Source: Flavobacteriaceae bacterium UBA980 (GTDB taxonomy: Bacteria > Bacteroidota > Bacteroidia > Flavobacteriales > Flavobacteriaceae). From it: a stretch of DNA of 28,078 nt. Shown here piece after piece: positions 8,253-15,572 of the stretch. Where the stretch lies: assembly GCA_002292265.1 (NCBI GenBank), contig DBBQ01000034.1, positions 1,055-29,132 of the forward strand. The letters are read 5' to 3'. The notes beneath the pieces are model-generated. The model was not told where the DNA came from. It searched no databases and saw only the letters and a list, made by a program, of their open reading frames with translations. The position numbers and the translations under genes are program-made. The first letter of the stretch is position 1; the number at the start of each line of letters is the position of its first letter.

Positions 8253-8263
8253 CATAAACCAAT
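8253..8263 (+). repeat. Motif copy B: CATAAACCAAT
   Basis: It is followed by a perfect small hairpin, CAATTC, loop TTTGT, GAATTG. The motif's last four bases are part of the hairpin arm. Confidence 0.5.
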
Positions 8264-8304
8264 TCTTTGTGAATTGAATTTAAAAATACATAAAAAAAAC
8301 ATGA

Positions 8305-8320
8305 TGTGACTTAAATCACA
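8305..8320. promoter_or_regulatory. Perfect CRP-type palindrome TGTGA-N6-TCACA
   Basis: TGTGACTTAAATCACA directly abuts the stop codon of the Crp/Fnr gene at 8321. It equals the classical CRP half-sites and spacing. The neighbouring regulator keeps Arg, Glu and Arg at the CRP DNA-reading positions. Since it lies downstream of the gene, it could instead act as a short hairpin before the T-run at 8292-8299 on the minus strand. Confidence 0.5.
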
Positions 8321-8938
8321 CTAGTTTTTAAGCTGAAATATGTTGGGTGCGCTTTTTGTGATTTTTCCTTCGAGTTGCAATTTTTTTAATGCTCGTGTAA
8401 TCACCTCTCGAGAGGTACTTAAATCTCGTGCAATATCAAGGTGGGTTTTTTTAATATCCACCTTTCCTTCTTTATCAACTTGTTTGTATAGATAATCATA
8501 CAAGCGTTCGTCTATTTTTTTAAAACTCAAGGCGTCGATGGTTTCTAGTAATTCCTGATAACGCCTTACAAATAAATCAATGATAAGACCATTCCATTCC
8601 GTATAGGTCTTTTGCCACTCTCGAATCTTGGAGTTTGGTACCGCAATTATTTCACAATAGGTTTCTGTAATCGCAGAAACCTTACTTTTTTTATCTCCAA
8701 AACTAGCAATCATTGACATCAAGCAGGTCTCACCTCCGTTAACATAATATAACAGCTGTTCCTTGTCTATGTCATTGTTTTCAATAAAAACCCTTACACA
8801 TCCCTTTTTGACAAAAGGAATAAAATTCATATGCTGTCCTGTAGAAACGATTTTGGCATTAGAAGGGACTTCTAAAAAGTCTGCTGTTGATTCAATTTCA
8901 TTCGATAGTTTAGTGGGTAGTGTGATACTGTCTAACAT
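8321..8938 (-). CDS. Crp/Fnr family transcriptional regulator
   Basis: This 205-residue protein has an N-terminal cyclic-nucleotide-binding-like beta domain (about 20-110; MNFIPFVKKGCVRVFIEN), a dimer helix (about 112-138) and a C-terminal winged helix (about 142-205) with recognition helix STSREVITRALKKL. Arg177, Glu178 and Arg182 line up with the CRP residues that read TGTGA. The phosphate-binding cassette is not canonical (GGETCLMSMIASF instead of the GE-RS pattern), and no Fe-S cysteine cluster like FNR's is present, so the ligand is unknown. A candidate short RNA is transcribed divergently from its upstream region; a perfect terminator lies downstream. The start is ATG at 8938, with an AAACTTTG near-match to the -7 element upstream. 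Confidence 0.87.
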   Translation of the reverse strand: MLDSITLPTKLSNEIESTADFLEVPSNAKIVSTGQHMNFIPFVKKGCVRVFIENNDIDKEQLLYYVNGGETCLMSMIASFGDKKSKVSAITETYCEIIAVPNSKIREWQKTYTEWNGLIIDLFVRRYQELLETIDALSFKKIDERLYDYLYKQVDKEGKVDIKKTHLDIARDLSTSREVITRALKKLQLEGKITKSAPNIFQLKN

Positions 8939-8986
8939 AATTCGTTGCTTGTGACTAAAAGTACAAAGTTTTATTTTTATATAATT

Positions 8987-8994
8987 TATATTTG
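8987..8994 (+). promoter_or_regulatory. -7 promoter element TATATTTG
   Basis: It is a perfect TAnnTTTG match; no clear -33 TTG lies 19-21 bases upstream. Predicted transcription start is about 8999, right at the CATAAACC motif. Confidence 0.45.
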
Positions 8995-9002
8995 AAGATA
9001 AT

Positions 9003-9013
9003 CATAAACCAAT
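9003..9013 (+). repeat. Motif copy C: CATAAACCAAT
   Basis: It lies at the predicted 5' end of the candidate short RNA and leads into its first hairpin. Confidence 0.5.
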
Positions 9014-9029
9014 CCATTAAAGATGGATT

Positions 9030-9064
9030 AAAAAAGCGCCTCCATCGCGATAGGTGTTTTTTTT
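9030..9064 (+). terminator. Rho-independent terminator
   Basis: AAAAAAGCGCCT pairs with AGGTGTTTTTTT over 12 bp with two G-T wobbles, around a 10-base loop, ending in a run of eight T. It closes the candidate short RNA. Confidence 0.7.
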
Positions 9065-9437
9065 ATGACCTTAAATGAAAGCTTCAACCAGGGTGACATT
9101 CAAACTAGTTTAAAAATTTCTGTTTGAATTTCTATTTGGGTTAATACCCGGTAAAGCGAATGCACAATTGTAACAAAGTAAAACCGAGCTTGTGTAGTAG
9201 TGGACTACGTTTTCGAAAGCTTAAAATATTTTGAGGGTAAGATGTTTTTCGAATAAAAAAATCAAGTTAAGAATTAGTTCAGTGGTCAGCACGGCACACG
9301 CATTTCCGAAATAGTCATCCCTTAAATCTACTCAAATCCATAACCATCAATGTTGTGATTCAAGGTTCTCTCGAAATAGTTAAAAGGATTTATTTGTAAT
9401 TAACTGCTATCCGTTATATCTTAGAGGTAATATTAAT

Positions 9438-9448
9438 CATAAATCAAT
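9438..9448 (+). repeat. Motif copy D: CATAAATCAAT
   Basis: It lies in the leader of the 9452 gene and ends 3 bases before its ATG. An imperfect -7 element TATCTTAG lies at 9417-9424. Confidence 0.5.
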
Positions 9449-9451
9449 TCT

Positions 9452-9829
9452 ATGAAAACAAAACTCTCTTTAACAATTATTGGAGTAATAATGATTCTCC
9501 AAGCGATAGCTTATCCTCTATTTTCTGAAACTTTAACAGATATGATGTTTAACGTTGGGGATGATGCAAAAGAGGCCTTGGAATTATTTCAAATTGCAGT
9601 AGCTCCAATGTTCTTTATGGTTGGATTATTGATGCTTTTAACCCGTTCAACTGATATCAAAACAGCAAAAAACATCCTCCTAGCATTTATTATAGCTTAT
9701 ATTCCAGCATTTATTGGATTTTATAACTTAGCCTCCTCACCATTAACAAATGCAGGGATTACTGACTTTATTCCAGATATTTTAATGTTTGGTATAGCTA
9801 TTTTTACCTATATTAAATCCAAAAATTAG
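9452..9829 (+). CDS. Four-helix inner-membrane protein of unknown function
   Basis: This 125-residue protein has four hydrophobic helices (about 4-24, 46-65, 73-94 and 105-122) and a short polar loop with DDAKEALELFQ between the first two. The layout is like small DoxX/DUF4345-type membrane proteins, but no diagnostic motif is present and I do not assign a family. It is a single-gene unit: its own leader with a CATAAATCAAT copy in front and a perfect 10-bp terminator hairpin that includes its stop codon behind. Confidence 0.65.
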   Translation: MKTKLSLTIIGVIMILQAIAYPLFSETLTDMMFNVGDDAKEALELFQIAVAPMFFMVGLLMLLTRSTDIKTAKNILLAFIIAYIPAFIGFYNLASSPLTNAGITDFIPDILMFGIAIFTYIKSKN

Positions 9830-9850
9830 TCTTTAGTTCAGACTAATTTT
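9823..9850 (+). terminator. Rho-independent terminator
   Basis: AAATTAGTCT and AGACTAATTT pair perfectly over 10 bp around a 7-base loop, ending in four T. The upstream gene's TAG stop is part of the stem. Confidence 0.7.
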
Positions 9851-9962
9851 CCTTTAACTGAAGTATTTCCTATTGGGGAGTTCCCATCTTATAGGGGACC
9901 CTTTAGATTTGATTCTGTGAATGCAGTGTAGGGTGAAACGAGTTTTAAACAAATCGATTTAG

Positions 9963-10295
9963 ATGAAACCTCTTTTAATTATCTTTTTACTGAGTGTAAG
10001 TTTAAATGCCCAATTAGATAGCTTATCCAAACTCGAGTTTGAACAAAAAATTAAGCTAGACACCAAAGTCAAATTAAGTAAAAGTTATTTTAATGTCTCC
10101 GCTCTAGTCCTTGTAGGAGGGGCAGTGCTTAGAAATATTAATGATGATATTTTGATTTTTGGCTCCAATGGAAACATAGCGGCTTCAGGAACTACCGCTT
10201 ATTACCTTGCAAAACATTTGCTTTATGTGAGAAAAAGAAATCGTTTTTACAAAAAACACAATCTGACTCTAAGACGGTTGAAGGAAAAAAAATAA
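9963..10295 (+). CDS. Small exported or membrane protein of unknown function
   Basis: This 110-residue protein has a clear signal peptide (MKPLLIIFLLSVSLNAQ), a charged segment (SKLEFEQKIKLDTKVKLSKS), a weakly hydrophobic stretch around residues 46-58 (VSALVLVGGAVLRNI) and a strongly basic tail (VRKRNRFYKKHNLTLRRLKE). I do not recognise the family. It stands alone between a terminator and the K+ channel gene, 111 bases upstream of the latter. Confidence 0.6.
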   Translation: MKPLLIIFLLSVSLNAQLDSLSKLEFEQKIKLDTKVKLSKSYFNVSALVLVGGAVLRNINDDILIFGSNGNIAASGTTAYYLAKHLLYVRKRNRFYKKHNLTLRRLKEKK

Positions 10296-10406
10296 TTTCT
10301 TTTAATAGTTAATTTTTCCATGGTTATGCTTCGTAGGGAGCACCACTCTGAAAATAGTTTGATATAATTAGTATCTTGCACTAAATATTATAATTCAATA
10401 GTCGTT

Positions 10407-11117
10407 TTGAAAGTTAAAAAGTACCTGCGAAAAATAGTAGAAGACAACAGTACTAAAAAAGGTCGTTTTTTTGACTATATTATTCAATTCCTAATCGTTC
10501 TATCTCTTGTAAGTTTTTCAGTAGAGACACTTCCAGGTTTATCAGAGAATGTAAGAGTAGTCTTAGGATATTATGAAGTATTTAGTGTGGTAGTTTTTTC
10601 AATTGAATACCTCTTGCGTTTATGGATTTCAAAAAAGCCACTATCCTATATTTTAAGTTTTTACGGAATCATAGATATACTCGCAATACTCCCTTTTTAT
10701 TTAGTAGGTTTTCTAGACCTTCGCTTTTTAAGAGCGTTTAGAATACTAAGAATATTTAGAGCACTAAAAGTAATCCGGTATAACAAAGCCATCGAAAGGT
10801 TTGGCGCAGCATTTAAGATTGTTAAAGAAGAATTTGTATTGTTTTTTGCATGTTCTTTAATCTTGATTTTCATTACCTCTGCCGGGATCTATTACTTTGA
10901 AAACGAAGCCCAGCCGGAAACGTTTAAGTCTATTTTTCACAGTGCATGGTGGGCTATTGTCACACTTACTTCGGTGGGATACGGAGATGTATACCCAATA
11001 ACAGTTGGTGGAAGAATTTTCACTTTTTTCGTATTGATGATTGGTCTCGGTATAGTTACCGTTCCTGCGGGGTTGATCGCCAGCGCGCTTTCTAAAGCAA
11101 GAGAAATCGAAAAGTAA
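10407..11117 (+). CDS. Voltage-gated potassium channel (ion transporter family)
   Basis: This 236-residue protein has the six-helix plan of a single-subunit voltage-gated K+ channel. S1-S3 lie at about 22-40, 52-73 and 80-102. S4 carries Arg at every third position (R106, R109, R112, R115, R118) ending with K121 and R124. A pore loop holds the selectivity filter TSVGYGD at 188-194, followed by S6 (about 203-225). It should assemble as a tetramer in the inner membrane. No C-terminal regulatory domain is present. Only a TTG start at 10407 gives the full S1; no ATG is available nearby. Family assignment is firm; physiological role is not known from context. Confidence 0.92.
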   Translation: MKVKKYLRKIVEDNSTKKGRFFDYIIQFLIVLSLVSFSVETLPGLSENVRVVLGYYEVFSVVVFSIEYLLRLWISKKPLSYILSFYGIIDILAILPFYLVGFLDLRFLRAFRILRIFRALKVIRYNKAIERFGAAFKIVKEEFVLFFACSLILIFITSAGIYYFENEAQPETFKSIFHSAWWAIVTLTSVGYGDVYPITVGGRIFTFFVLMIGLGIVTVPAGLIASALSKAREIEK

Positions 11118-11313
11118 CAACTAGCACACCCTCAAGAATTTAACGTTTCTGAAAATAATTTTTTCTTTTTATCTACTAAAATGAAGGGGTGAATTGTAAC
11201 AGAAGAAAAGAATGATTTTAAAGAATAGTTGATCTATAGAATAGAATACTTTTTTATTACTTCTAGTGTAGGAGTATTCACTTTTGAATTTTAAAAAGTA
11301 TTCAAATTACAAA

Positions 11314-11346
11314 TTGCAACATTAACAAATTGTAGTTTTATCTTTG
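11314..11346 (+). promoter_or_regulatory. Bacteroidetes-type promoter without a known gene
   Basis: TTG at 11314-11316 and a perfect TATCTTTG at 11339-11346 are 22 bases apart, slightly wide. Predicted start is about 11351. The next plus-strand terminator is at 11512-11540, giving a transcript of roughly 190 bases. Confidence 0.45.
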
Positions 11347-11462
11347 AAATACATACCTAAAAATCAAAAAATATATTTAAAAATAAATATTTACTATTTT
11401 TTTAATTAAAAGTCTAAATATTTTTATAAATCCAAAAAAAAGTTTACTTTTAAAATGCAATC

Positions 11463-11513
11463 ATGAAACTTTCTTTTTGGTTGCTTTTCATAAACCAATT
11501 TGTTTTTTTTTAA
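11463..11513 (+). CDS. Possible 16-aa leader peptide in the orphan transcript
   Basis: An ATG at 11463 opens MKLSFWLLFINQFVFF and stops at 11511-11513, inside the first base pairs of the terminator stem. A terminator right behind a very short peptide is the plan of transcription attenuation, but no amino-acid biosynthesis or resistance gene follows on this strand. Translation is unproven; the peptide may be chance. Confidence 0.2.
   Translation: MKLSFWLLFINQFVFF
11489..11499 (+). repeat. Motif copy E: CATAAACCAAT
   Basis: It lies 13 bases before the terminator stem of the orphan transcription unit. Confidence 0.5.
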
Positions 11514-11540
11514 ACCGTCATTTCATGTGGCGGTTTTTTT
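11512..11540 (+). terminator. Rho-independent terminator of the orphan unit
   Basis: AAACCGTCA pairs with TGGCGGTTT (9 bp, one G-T) around a 7-base loop and ends in seven T. The T-run is on the plus strand only, so it does not serve the minus-strand DUF4249 gene. Confidence 0.7.
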
Positions 11541-11605
11541 GTCCTTAAAAACGATTCCTTGCCGATTCTAATGAAGTTACGATCAATTGTGTTTTAGTGA
11601 ACTGA

Positions 11606-12421
11606 CTAGTTAATGGTATAGATGATTTCAGAGACTTCAGAAAGACGGAAATATCCTAAGGGATTGCGTTCTGGGTTACTTTCATGCGTCAGATTTCCCA
11701 ATAGATTTACTGGTGTAGTTTGAAAAGGCCCTCCTTGTTGGGTGTTTTGTAAGATTAACAAGTACCAATAATTGTAGCCGATATTTGATAAACCGTATTG
11801 GCGGACACGTACCTGATCTCCTTCCTTTAAATTTTGATCCAAGAGAAAACCATAGTATTCCCCGCCATTATTAAAATCATCGCGATATACATTGTATTCT
11901 GGCACTTCTAGTGCTTCACTGGTAAATTCGAAAAAGCTAAAATTCCGTTCGGCTATAGGATCAACTGCACGGGCTTCCAATTGAATGGCTTCTTGCCCAA
12001 AAAAATCTATCGTTTCTTGATCAATTCGGTTTAGCGAACTGACAGCTTTTAAGGATTCAGTTCCCGAATAGTGCTCCCCTTTGTACTCAATGTGTAAAGT
12101 GTAAGCTCTATTCAGTACATAGGGCAGAGTATCTCGAGTCAAATAGCGTCCTGTTTTTTCTTCTTCAATAAAAGTATAAAGCTGACCGGCATCATCTTCT
12201 ATAGTAACTGTGGCATCACTCGCAGTTTTATACGAAGTACCAAAATAGGGGCTGGACAATGATAAGATAACTTCTTGCTCTGACGTATTGGTTTCTTTAA
12301 TCCAATTGATATAGGCCTCCACCACCAATCGTTCCTCTGTATCATTTAGCTCAAGAGCAATTGGATCTTCACAGTGAGTGAGTAGAAATAAGCCGAAAAA
12401 GAAGAAAAGATTTTTTTTCAC
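11606..12421 (-). CDS. DUF4249 surface lipoprotein, partner of the TonB receptor
   Basis: This 271-residue protein begins with a lipoprotein signal ending LLTHC (Cys17). The mature part follows DUF4249: an early EERLVVEAYINW strand, SSPYF, DATVTIEDDAG and VLNRAYTLHIEYKGEHYSG in the first half, and FRLSEVSE at the end. Members are Bacteroidetes-specific and nearly always lie directly downstream of a TonB-dependent receptor, as here with a 2-base gap. They may act like the lipoprotein partner in SusCD-style uptake, but the substrate is unknown. The gene is the second of a two-gene operon. Confidence 0.87.
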   Translation of the reverse strand: MKKNLFFFFGLFLLTHCEDPIALELNDTEERLVVEAYINWIKETNTSEQEVILSLSSPYFGTSYKTASDATVTIEDDAGQLYTFIEEEKTGRYLTRDTLPYVLNRAYTLHIEYKGEHYSGTESLKAVSSLNRIDQETIDFFGQEAIQLEARAVDPIAERNFSFFEFTSEALEVPEYNVYRDDFNNGGEYYGFLLDQNLKEGDQVRVRQYGLSNIGYNYWYLLILQNTQQGGPFQTTPVNLLGNLTHESNPERNPLGYFRLSEVSEIIYTIN

Positions 12422-12423
12422 GA

Positions 12424-14823
12424 CTAAAATTTAAAGTTGTAAGTTATGGATGGGATGATTCCAAAAATAGTCAAACGCAAAGCCTCATTCCTTCCTGTTT
12501 CTAAATTTTCTTGAAATCGAATTGAGGCTGCATTTTTTCGATTGTAGAAATTATAAATACCAAAAACCCATTCACCCGATCGTTTTTTGGGAGAATAGAC
12601 TGCCGAAACATCAAGGCGGTGATAGGCCGGAAGCCTACTGCTATTTCTCGATTCAAAATTAGGGATTGAAAAACCAGAGAATTGATATTGCGCATTGGGA
12701 TAGGTGATGGGTTGCCCCGTCTGATAGATAAAATTAGCATTCAAATTCCATCGCTTATTCAGATCGTAATTGGTCGTAATTGATATATCATGGGTTTTGT
12801 CGTAAGGAGTAGCATACCAGTTTCCATAGTTGATTCCTGATTCAGAAGAGGTTCTTCCCGGGGTTTGTTGTTCTGAACGCGACAGCGTATAGGCAATCCA
12901 ACCCGTCAGCTTACCTTCATTTTTTCTAAATAAAACTTCTAAACCTCCTGCTCGAGCTTGTCCCGTTAGCAAAATTTGTTCTATGGCATCATTGGCAATG
13001 AGTTCCGCTCCGTCGATGTAGTCCAATCGATTTTGAATGGTCTTGTAAAACGCTTCTACTTCTAGATTGTAACGATTGTTGTCAAAAATTTTGAAATAAC
13101 CCACAGCGACTTGATCCAACAGTTGAGGATCGATATATTTTCCACTTGGGGCCCACACATCGATCGGGGTAGGAGAGTTCGTATTTGAAATTAAATGGAG
13201 GTATTGTGCCATCCGATTGTAGCTTAACTTAAAGGATTGATCCGAATCCAACTGATAAGCCATTGAAAATCGGGGTTCGGGATAGGTAAAAGATTTGATT
13301 ACCTCTCCCTTAGAGTAAGTCACGCTTCCTGTCGGTTGCGCTTCTTCATAAATTTGAGAATTTTCAATATATAACAAAGGGTTGTCGTTTGCATAGGTAT
13401 TCATTTTTTGACCGAGTCGTAAAAAGTTACTTAGACGTAGTCCTGCCTGCAGGTTTATCTTCGAGGAGAGTTGATAACTTACGCCCGCATATACAGCATT
13501 TTCAAAGGCAAATTTATTTTCTAATTTTCGCGCTTGAACTGGAGAGCTCTCAGCGGTAGGTTGAATGAATCCTGGGTCAAATTTGTAGTAAATCCCATTC
13601 AGTCCGTATTCCAATTTTATTTTATCATTTAAATAGTGTTTAAAATCGTATTTAAAATTAAAATTGGTAATTCCTAAATTCCAATCAAATTCAGCTAAGC
13701 CAAAATCTAGGGTGTAGTCATAATCCGAATAAATAAGAGAAAGATTGGAAAAAAGTTTATTTGAAAATAAATGATTCCATCTAAAGTTTGCTACTGAGTT
13801 TCCGTAGGCGAGGTCAAATAAATTGTCAATGTCAAAAACATCCCTTCCGAAATATCCCGACAGGTAAATTGTATTACTGTCATTTAATGTGTAGCTCAAT
13901 TTGGTATTGAGGTCGTAGAAATAGGCTTTGTTGTTATCTACGGACTCGATAAGGGGTAAAAACAAATGGGCATAACTACTGCGTCCTCCTATCAAAAAAG
14001 AACTCTTTTCTTTCTTTAGAGGTCCTTCTAAAAGCAATCTGCTGGAAATCAAACCAATACCACCTTGACTTTCAAACTTTTTACGGTTCCCTTCTTTTTG
14101 ATAAATATTTAATACCGATGAAGCACGACCTCCATAGGAGGCTGGAATTCCGCCTTTGTAAAGCTGGATGTCTTTGATAGCATCCGGATTAAAGACTGAA
14201 AAAAAGCCGAAAAGGTGAGAGGAATTGAAGAGAATAGCTTCATCCAATAAGATCAGGTTTTGGTCTGCAGCTCCCCCTCGGACATTAAACCCGGATGCTC
14301 CTTCCCCAGCATTGGTGACACCGGGAAGCAGGGTAATGGACTTGATTACATCCACCTCGCCAAGTACAGCAGGAATTTTTTTGATCGTATTGATCGCGAG
14401 CTTATTGACACTCATTTGAGGATTCCTCACATTGAGTAGTTCAATGTTTTCCTCTACAATGACTTCATCTAATACTTCTGCTTGTGGAGTTAACTCAAAA
14501 TTTTCATTCACATCCTCGTTGAGAGAAAGCTCGCGTGTGAGGGTTTCAAAGCCCAAATAGCGAATTTGAACTGTATACACGCCTGCGGGTAGGGTAAGCG
14601 AGAAAAAACCGTATTCATTGGTGATGGTTCCAGTATTGAGCTCTGGAAGGAGCACACTGACCCCAATCAGGCTCTCGTCGCTTTCCAAATCGGAAACGTA
14701 GCCACTAAGTGTGACGTTCCGCTGACTAAAAGCTAGGGAACAGAAAAAGATAAAAATCAGGGCTAAAGGAAAGTTCCGTCGCAGCCCAACTTGATTCTTG
14801 TGTTGACCTGAATTTAAATACAT
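12424..14823 (-). CDS. TonB-dependent receptor with carboxypeptidase-like N-terminal domain
   Basis: This 799-residue protein has a signal peptide (about 1-34, ending SLAFSQ), a carboxypeptidase-regulatory-like beta domain (about 36-115; VTLSGYVSDLES, then GVYTVQIRYLGFE), a plug domain (about 130-240; FNVRGGAADQNLILLDEA) and a long beta barrel ending SITYNFKF with a terminal Phe. This is the usual Bacteroidetes outer-membrane importer plan, energised by TonB-ExbBD. Its partner is the DUF4249 lipoprotein. Transported substrate is unknown; there is no neighbouring metabolic gene to hint at it. Start ATG at 14823 leaves only about 6-8 bases after the predicted transcription start. Confidence 0.92.
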   Translation of the reverse strand: MYLNSGQHKNQVGLRRNFPLALIFIFFCSLAFSQRNVTLSGYVSDLESDESLIGVSVLLPELNTGTITNEYGFFSLTLPAGVYTVQIRYLGFETLTRELSLNEDVNENFELTPQAEVLDEVIVEENIELLNVRNPQMSVNKLAINTIKKIPAVLGEVDVIKSITLLPGVTNAGEGASGFNVRGGAADQNLILLDEAILFNSSHLFGFFSVFNPDAIKDIQLYKGGIPASYGGRASSVLNIYQKEGNRKKFESQGGIGLISSRLLLEGPLKKEKSSFLIGGRSSYAHLFLPLIESVDNNKAYFYDLNTKLSYTLNDSNTIYLSGYFGRDVFDIDNLFDLAYGNSVANFRWNHLFSNKLFSNLSLIYSDYDYTLDFGLAEFDWNLGITNFNFKYDFKHYLNDKIKLEYGLNGIYYKFDPGFIQPTAESSPVQARKLENKFAFENAVYAGVSYQLSSKINLQAGLRLSNFLRLGQKMNTYANDNPLLYIENSQIYEEAQPTGSVTYSKGEVIKSFTYPEPRFSMAYQLDSDQSFKLSYNRMAQYLHLISNTNSPTPIDVWAPSGKYIDPQLLDQVAVGYFKIFDNNRYNLEVEAFYKTIQNRLDYIDGAELIANDAIEQILLTGQARAGGLEVLFRKNEGKLTGWIAYTLSRSEQQTPGRTSSESGINYGNWYATPYDKTHDISITTNYDLNKRWNLNANFIYQTGQPITYPNAQYQFSGFSIPNFESRNSSRLPAYHRLDVSAVYSPKKRSGEWVFGIYNFYNRKNAASIRFQENLETGRNEALRLTIFGIIPSITYNFKF

Positions 14824-14834
14824 AGCAATTTGTA

Positions 14835-14842
14835 CAAAGATA
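14835..14842 (-). promoter_or_regulatory. -7 promoter element TATCTTTG of the TonB receptor operon
   Basis: It is a perfect TAnnTTTG on the minus strand, 12 bases before the ATG at 14823. The -33 region is not clear. Confidence 0.4.
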
Positions 14843-14914
14843 CACTTGATGAATCAGCTAAAAAAAAATCTCAGGATTAAATGAGTGTTAAAAAAAGTTA
14901 ATTCGAAATTTTAC

Positions 14915-15565
14915 TTAAAAAGAAACACCAAAACCAACAGTTCCGATTAAAATTCCTCCCGAACTTAACCCAGGGATAGGAGGCAGTTCTTCTGAAAAAC
15001 TTTCGGTGATACCATCTGCCGTTGCGGTAAAGTCAATCGTGTCTGGGATGTCTCCAAAGCCATAACCCACTTCAAAATGAAAGTAAATTGTTCCGCCTGT
15101 TTTGATTCCCAATTTTAGGTTGGCGGTGTTAAAATTAAACGCTGTAGAAGCATCTCCAGAGGTAGATTGCTGCCCGTCACTAAAATCTAAATCGTAAAAA
15201 GTAAGATCTGTATCAAACTGGGCTCTACCTAGTCCTATAAAAAAACCATTTCCCTTTTGGTTGAAATAAATATTTGCTCCATACTCGAGATAAGCAAATT
15301 CAGTCTCTAACTCGTCCGTATCTAGATTAAATCCACTGTAATCGATAAAAGGAGCAATACGGTTTCCAAAAACAGGGAGTACAATTTCAGCTGAACCGCC
15401 TATAAGATTTGGAATCCCTAATTTAACTCCGAGATTAAAGTGGTTGACTTGGATGCTGTCCTCAAGGATTAGCATTTGCTCTTGCTCTTGCTCTTGTGCA
15501 AAAGAAATTGTTGAAAATAAAATTATAGTGAAAAAAATATAATACCCTAACCCCAAGTTTTTCAT
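14915..15565 (-). CDS. Small outer-membrane beta-barrel protein
   Basis: This 216-residue protein has a signal peptide (MKNLGLGYYIFFTIILFSTISFAQ), then a Glu-Gln repeat, then alternating hydrophobic strands (FNLGVKLGIPNLIGGSAEIV, GNGFFIGLGRAQFD, YFHFEVGYGFGD) ending GTVGFGVSF with a terminal Phe, typical of outer-membrane barrels. The size suits an 8-stranded barrel. No more specific family is recognised. It lies 7 bases after the M28 peptidase and is probably the third gene of an operon with DUF3050 and the peptidase. Confidence 0.7.
   Translation of the reverse strand: MKNLGLGYYIFFTIILFSTISFAQEQEQEQMLILEDSIQVNHFNLGVKLGIPNLIGGSAEIVLPVFGNRIAPFIDYSGFNLDTDELETEFAYLEYGANIYFNQKGNGFFIGLGRAQFDTDLTFYDLDFSDGQQSTSGDASTAFNFNTANLKLGIKTGGTIYFHFEVGYGFGDIPDTIDFTATADGITESFSEELPPIPGLSSGGILIGTVGFGVSF
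15476..15496. repeat. Hexamer microsatellite in the barrel gene
   Basis: TTGCTC is repeated 3.5 times. On the coding strand it encodes Glu-Gln pairs directly after the signal-peptide cleavage site. Gain or loss of units would stay in frame and vary only the mature N-terminus. Confidence 0.7.
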
Positions 15566-15572
15566 ATTGTTT

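Larger units (their letters stand above)
8999..9064 (+). ncRNA. Candidate short structured RNA divergent from crp
   Basis: A -7 element (8987-8994) is followed by CATAAACC, a perfect 7-bp hairpin (AATCCAT, loop TAAAG, ATGGATT; 9011-9029) and at once a 12-bp terminator stem with eight T (9030-9064). Promoter, structure and terminator fit in about 65 bases with no reading frame, which suits a small RNA. No Rfam family is recognised by eye. Confidence 0.4.
8939..9451. other. Intergenic stretch with a candidate short RNA
   Basis: No protein gene is recognised in these 513 bases. The left part holds a plus-strand promoter element, a CATAAACCAAT copy, two hairpins and a terminator (8987-9064). The middle, about 9065-9400, shows only short palindromes such as GGGT-TAAT-ACCC near 9137-9148. 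The right part holds the leader of the 9452 gene with the fourth motif copy. Confidence 0.45.
11118..11605. other. Intergenic stretch with an orphan transcription unit
   Basis: These 488 bases are very A/T-rich from about 11280 to 11460. They hold a promoter (11314-11346), a 16-codon reading frame, the fifth CATAAACCAAT copy and a plus-strand terminator (11512-11540). Nothing else is recognised. Confidence 0.5.

Noticed and set aside
9180..9260. Short coding-like stretch (VDYVFESLKYFEGKMFFE) between crp and the 9452 gene
   Set aside because: No start, no family similarity that I can name and too short; could be a remnant but unsupported.
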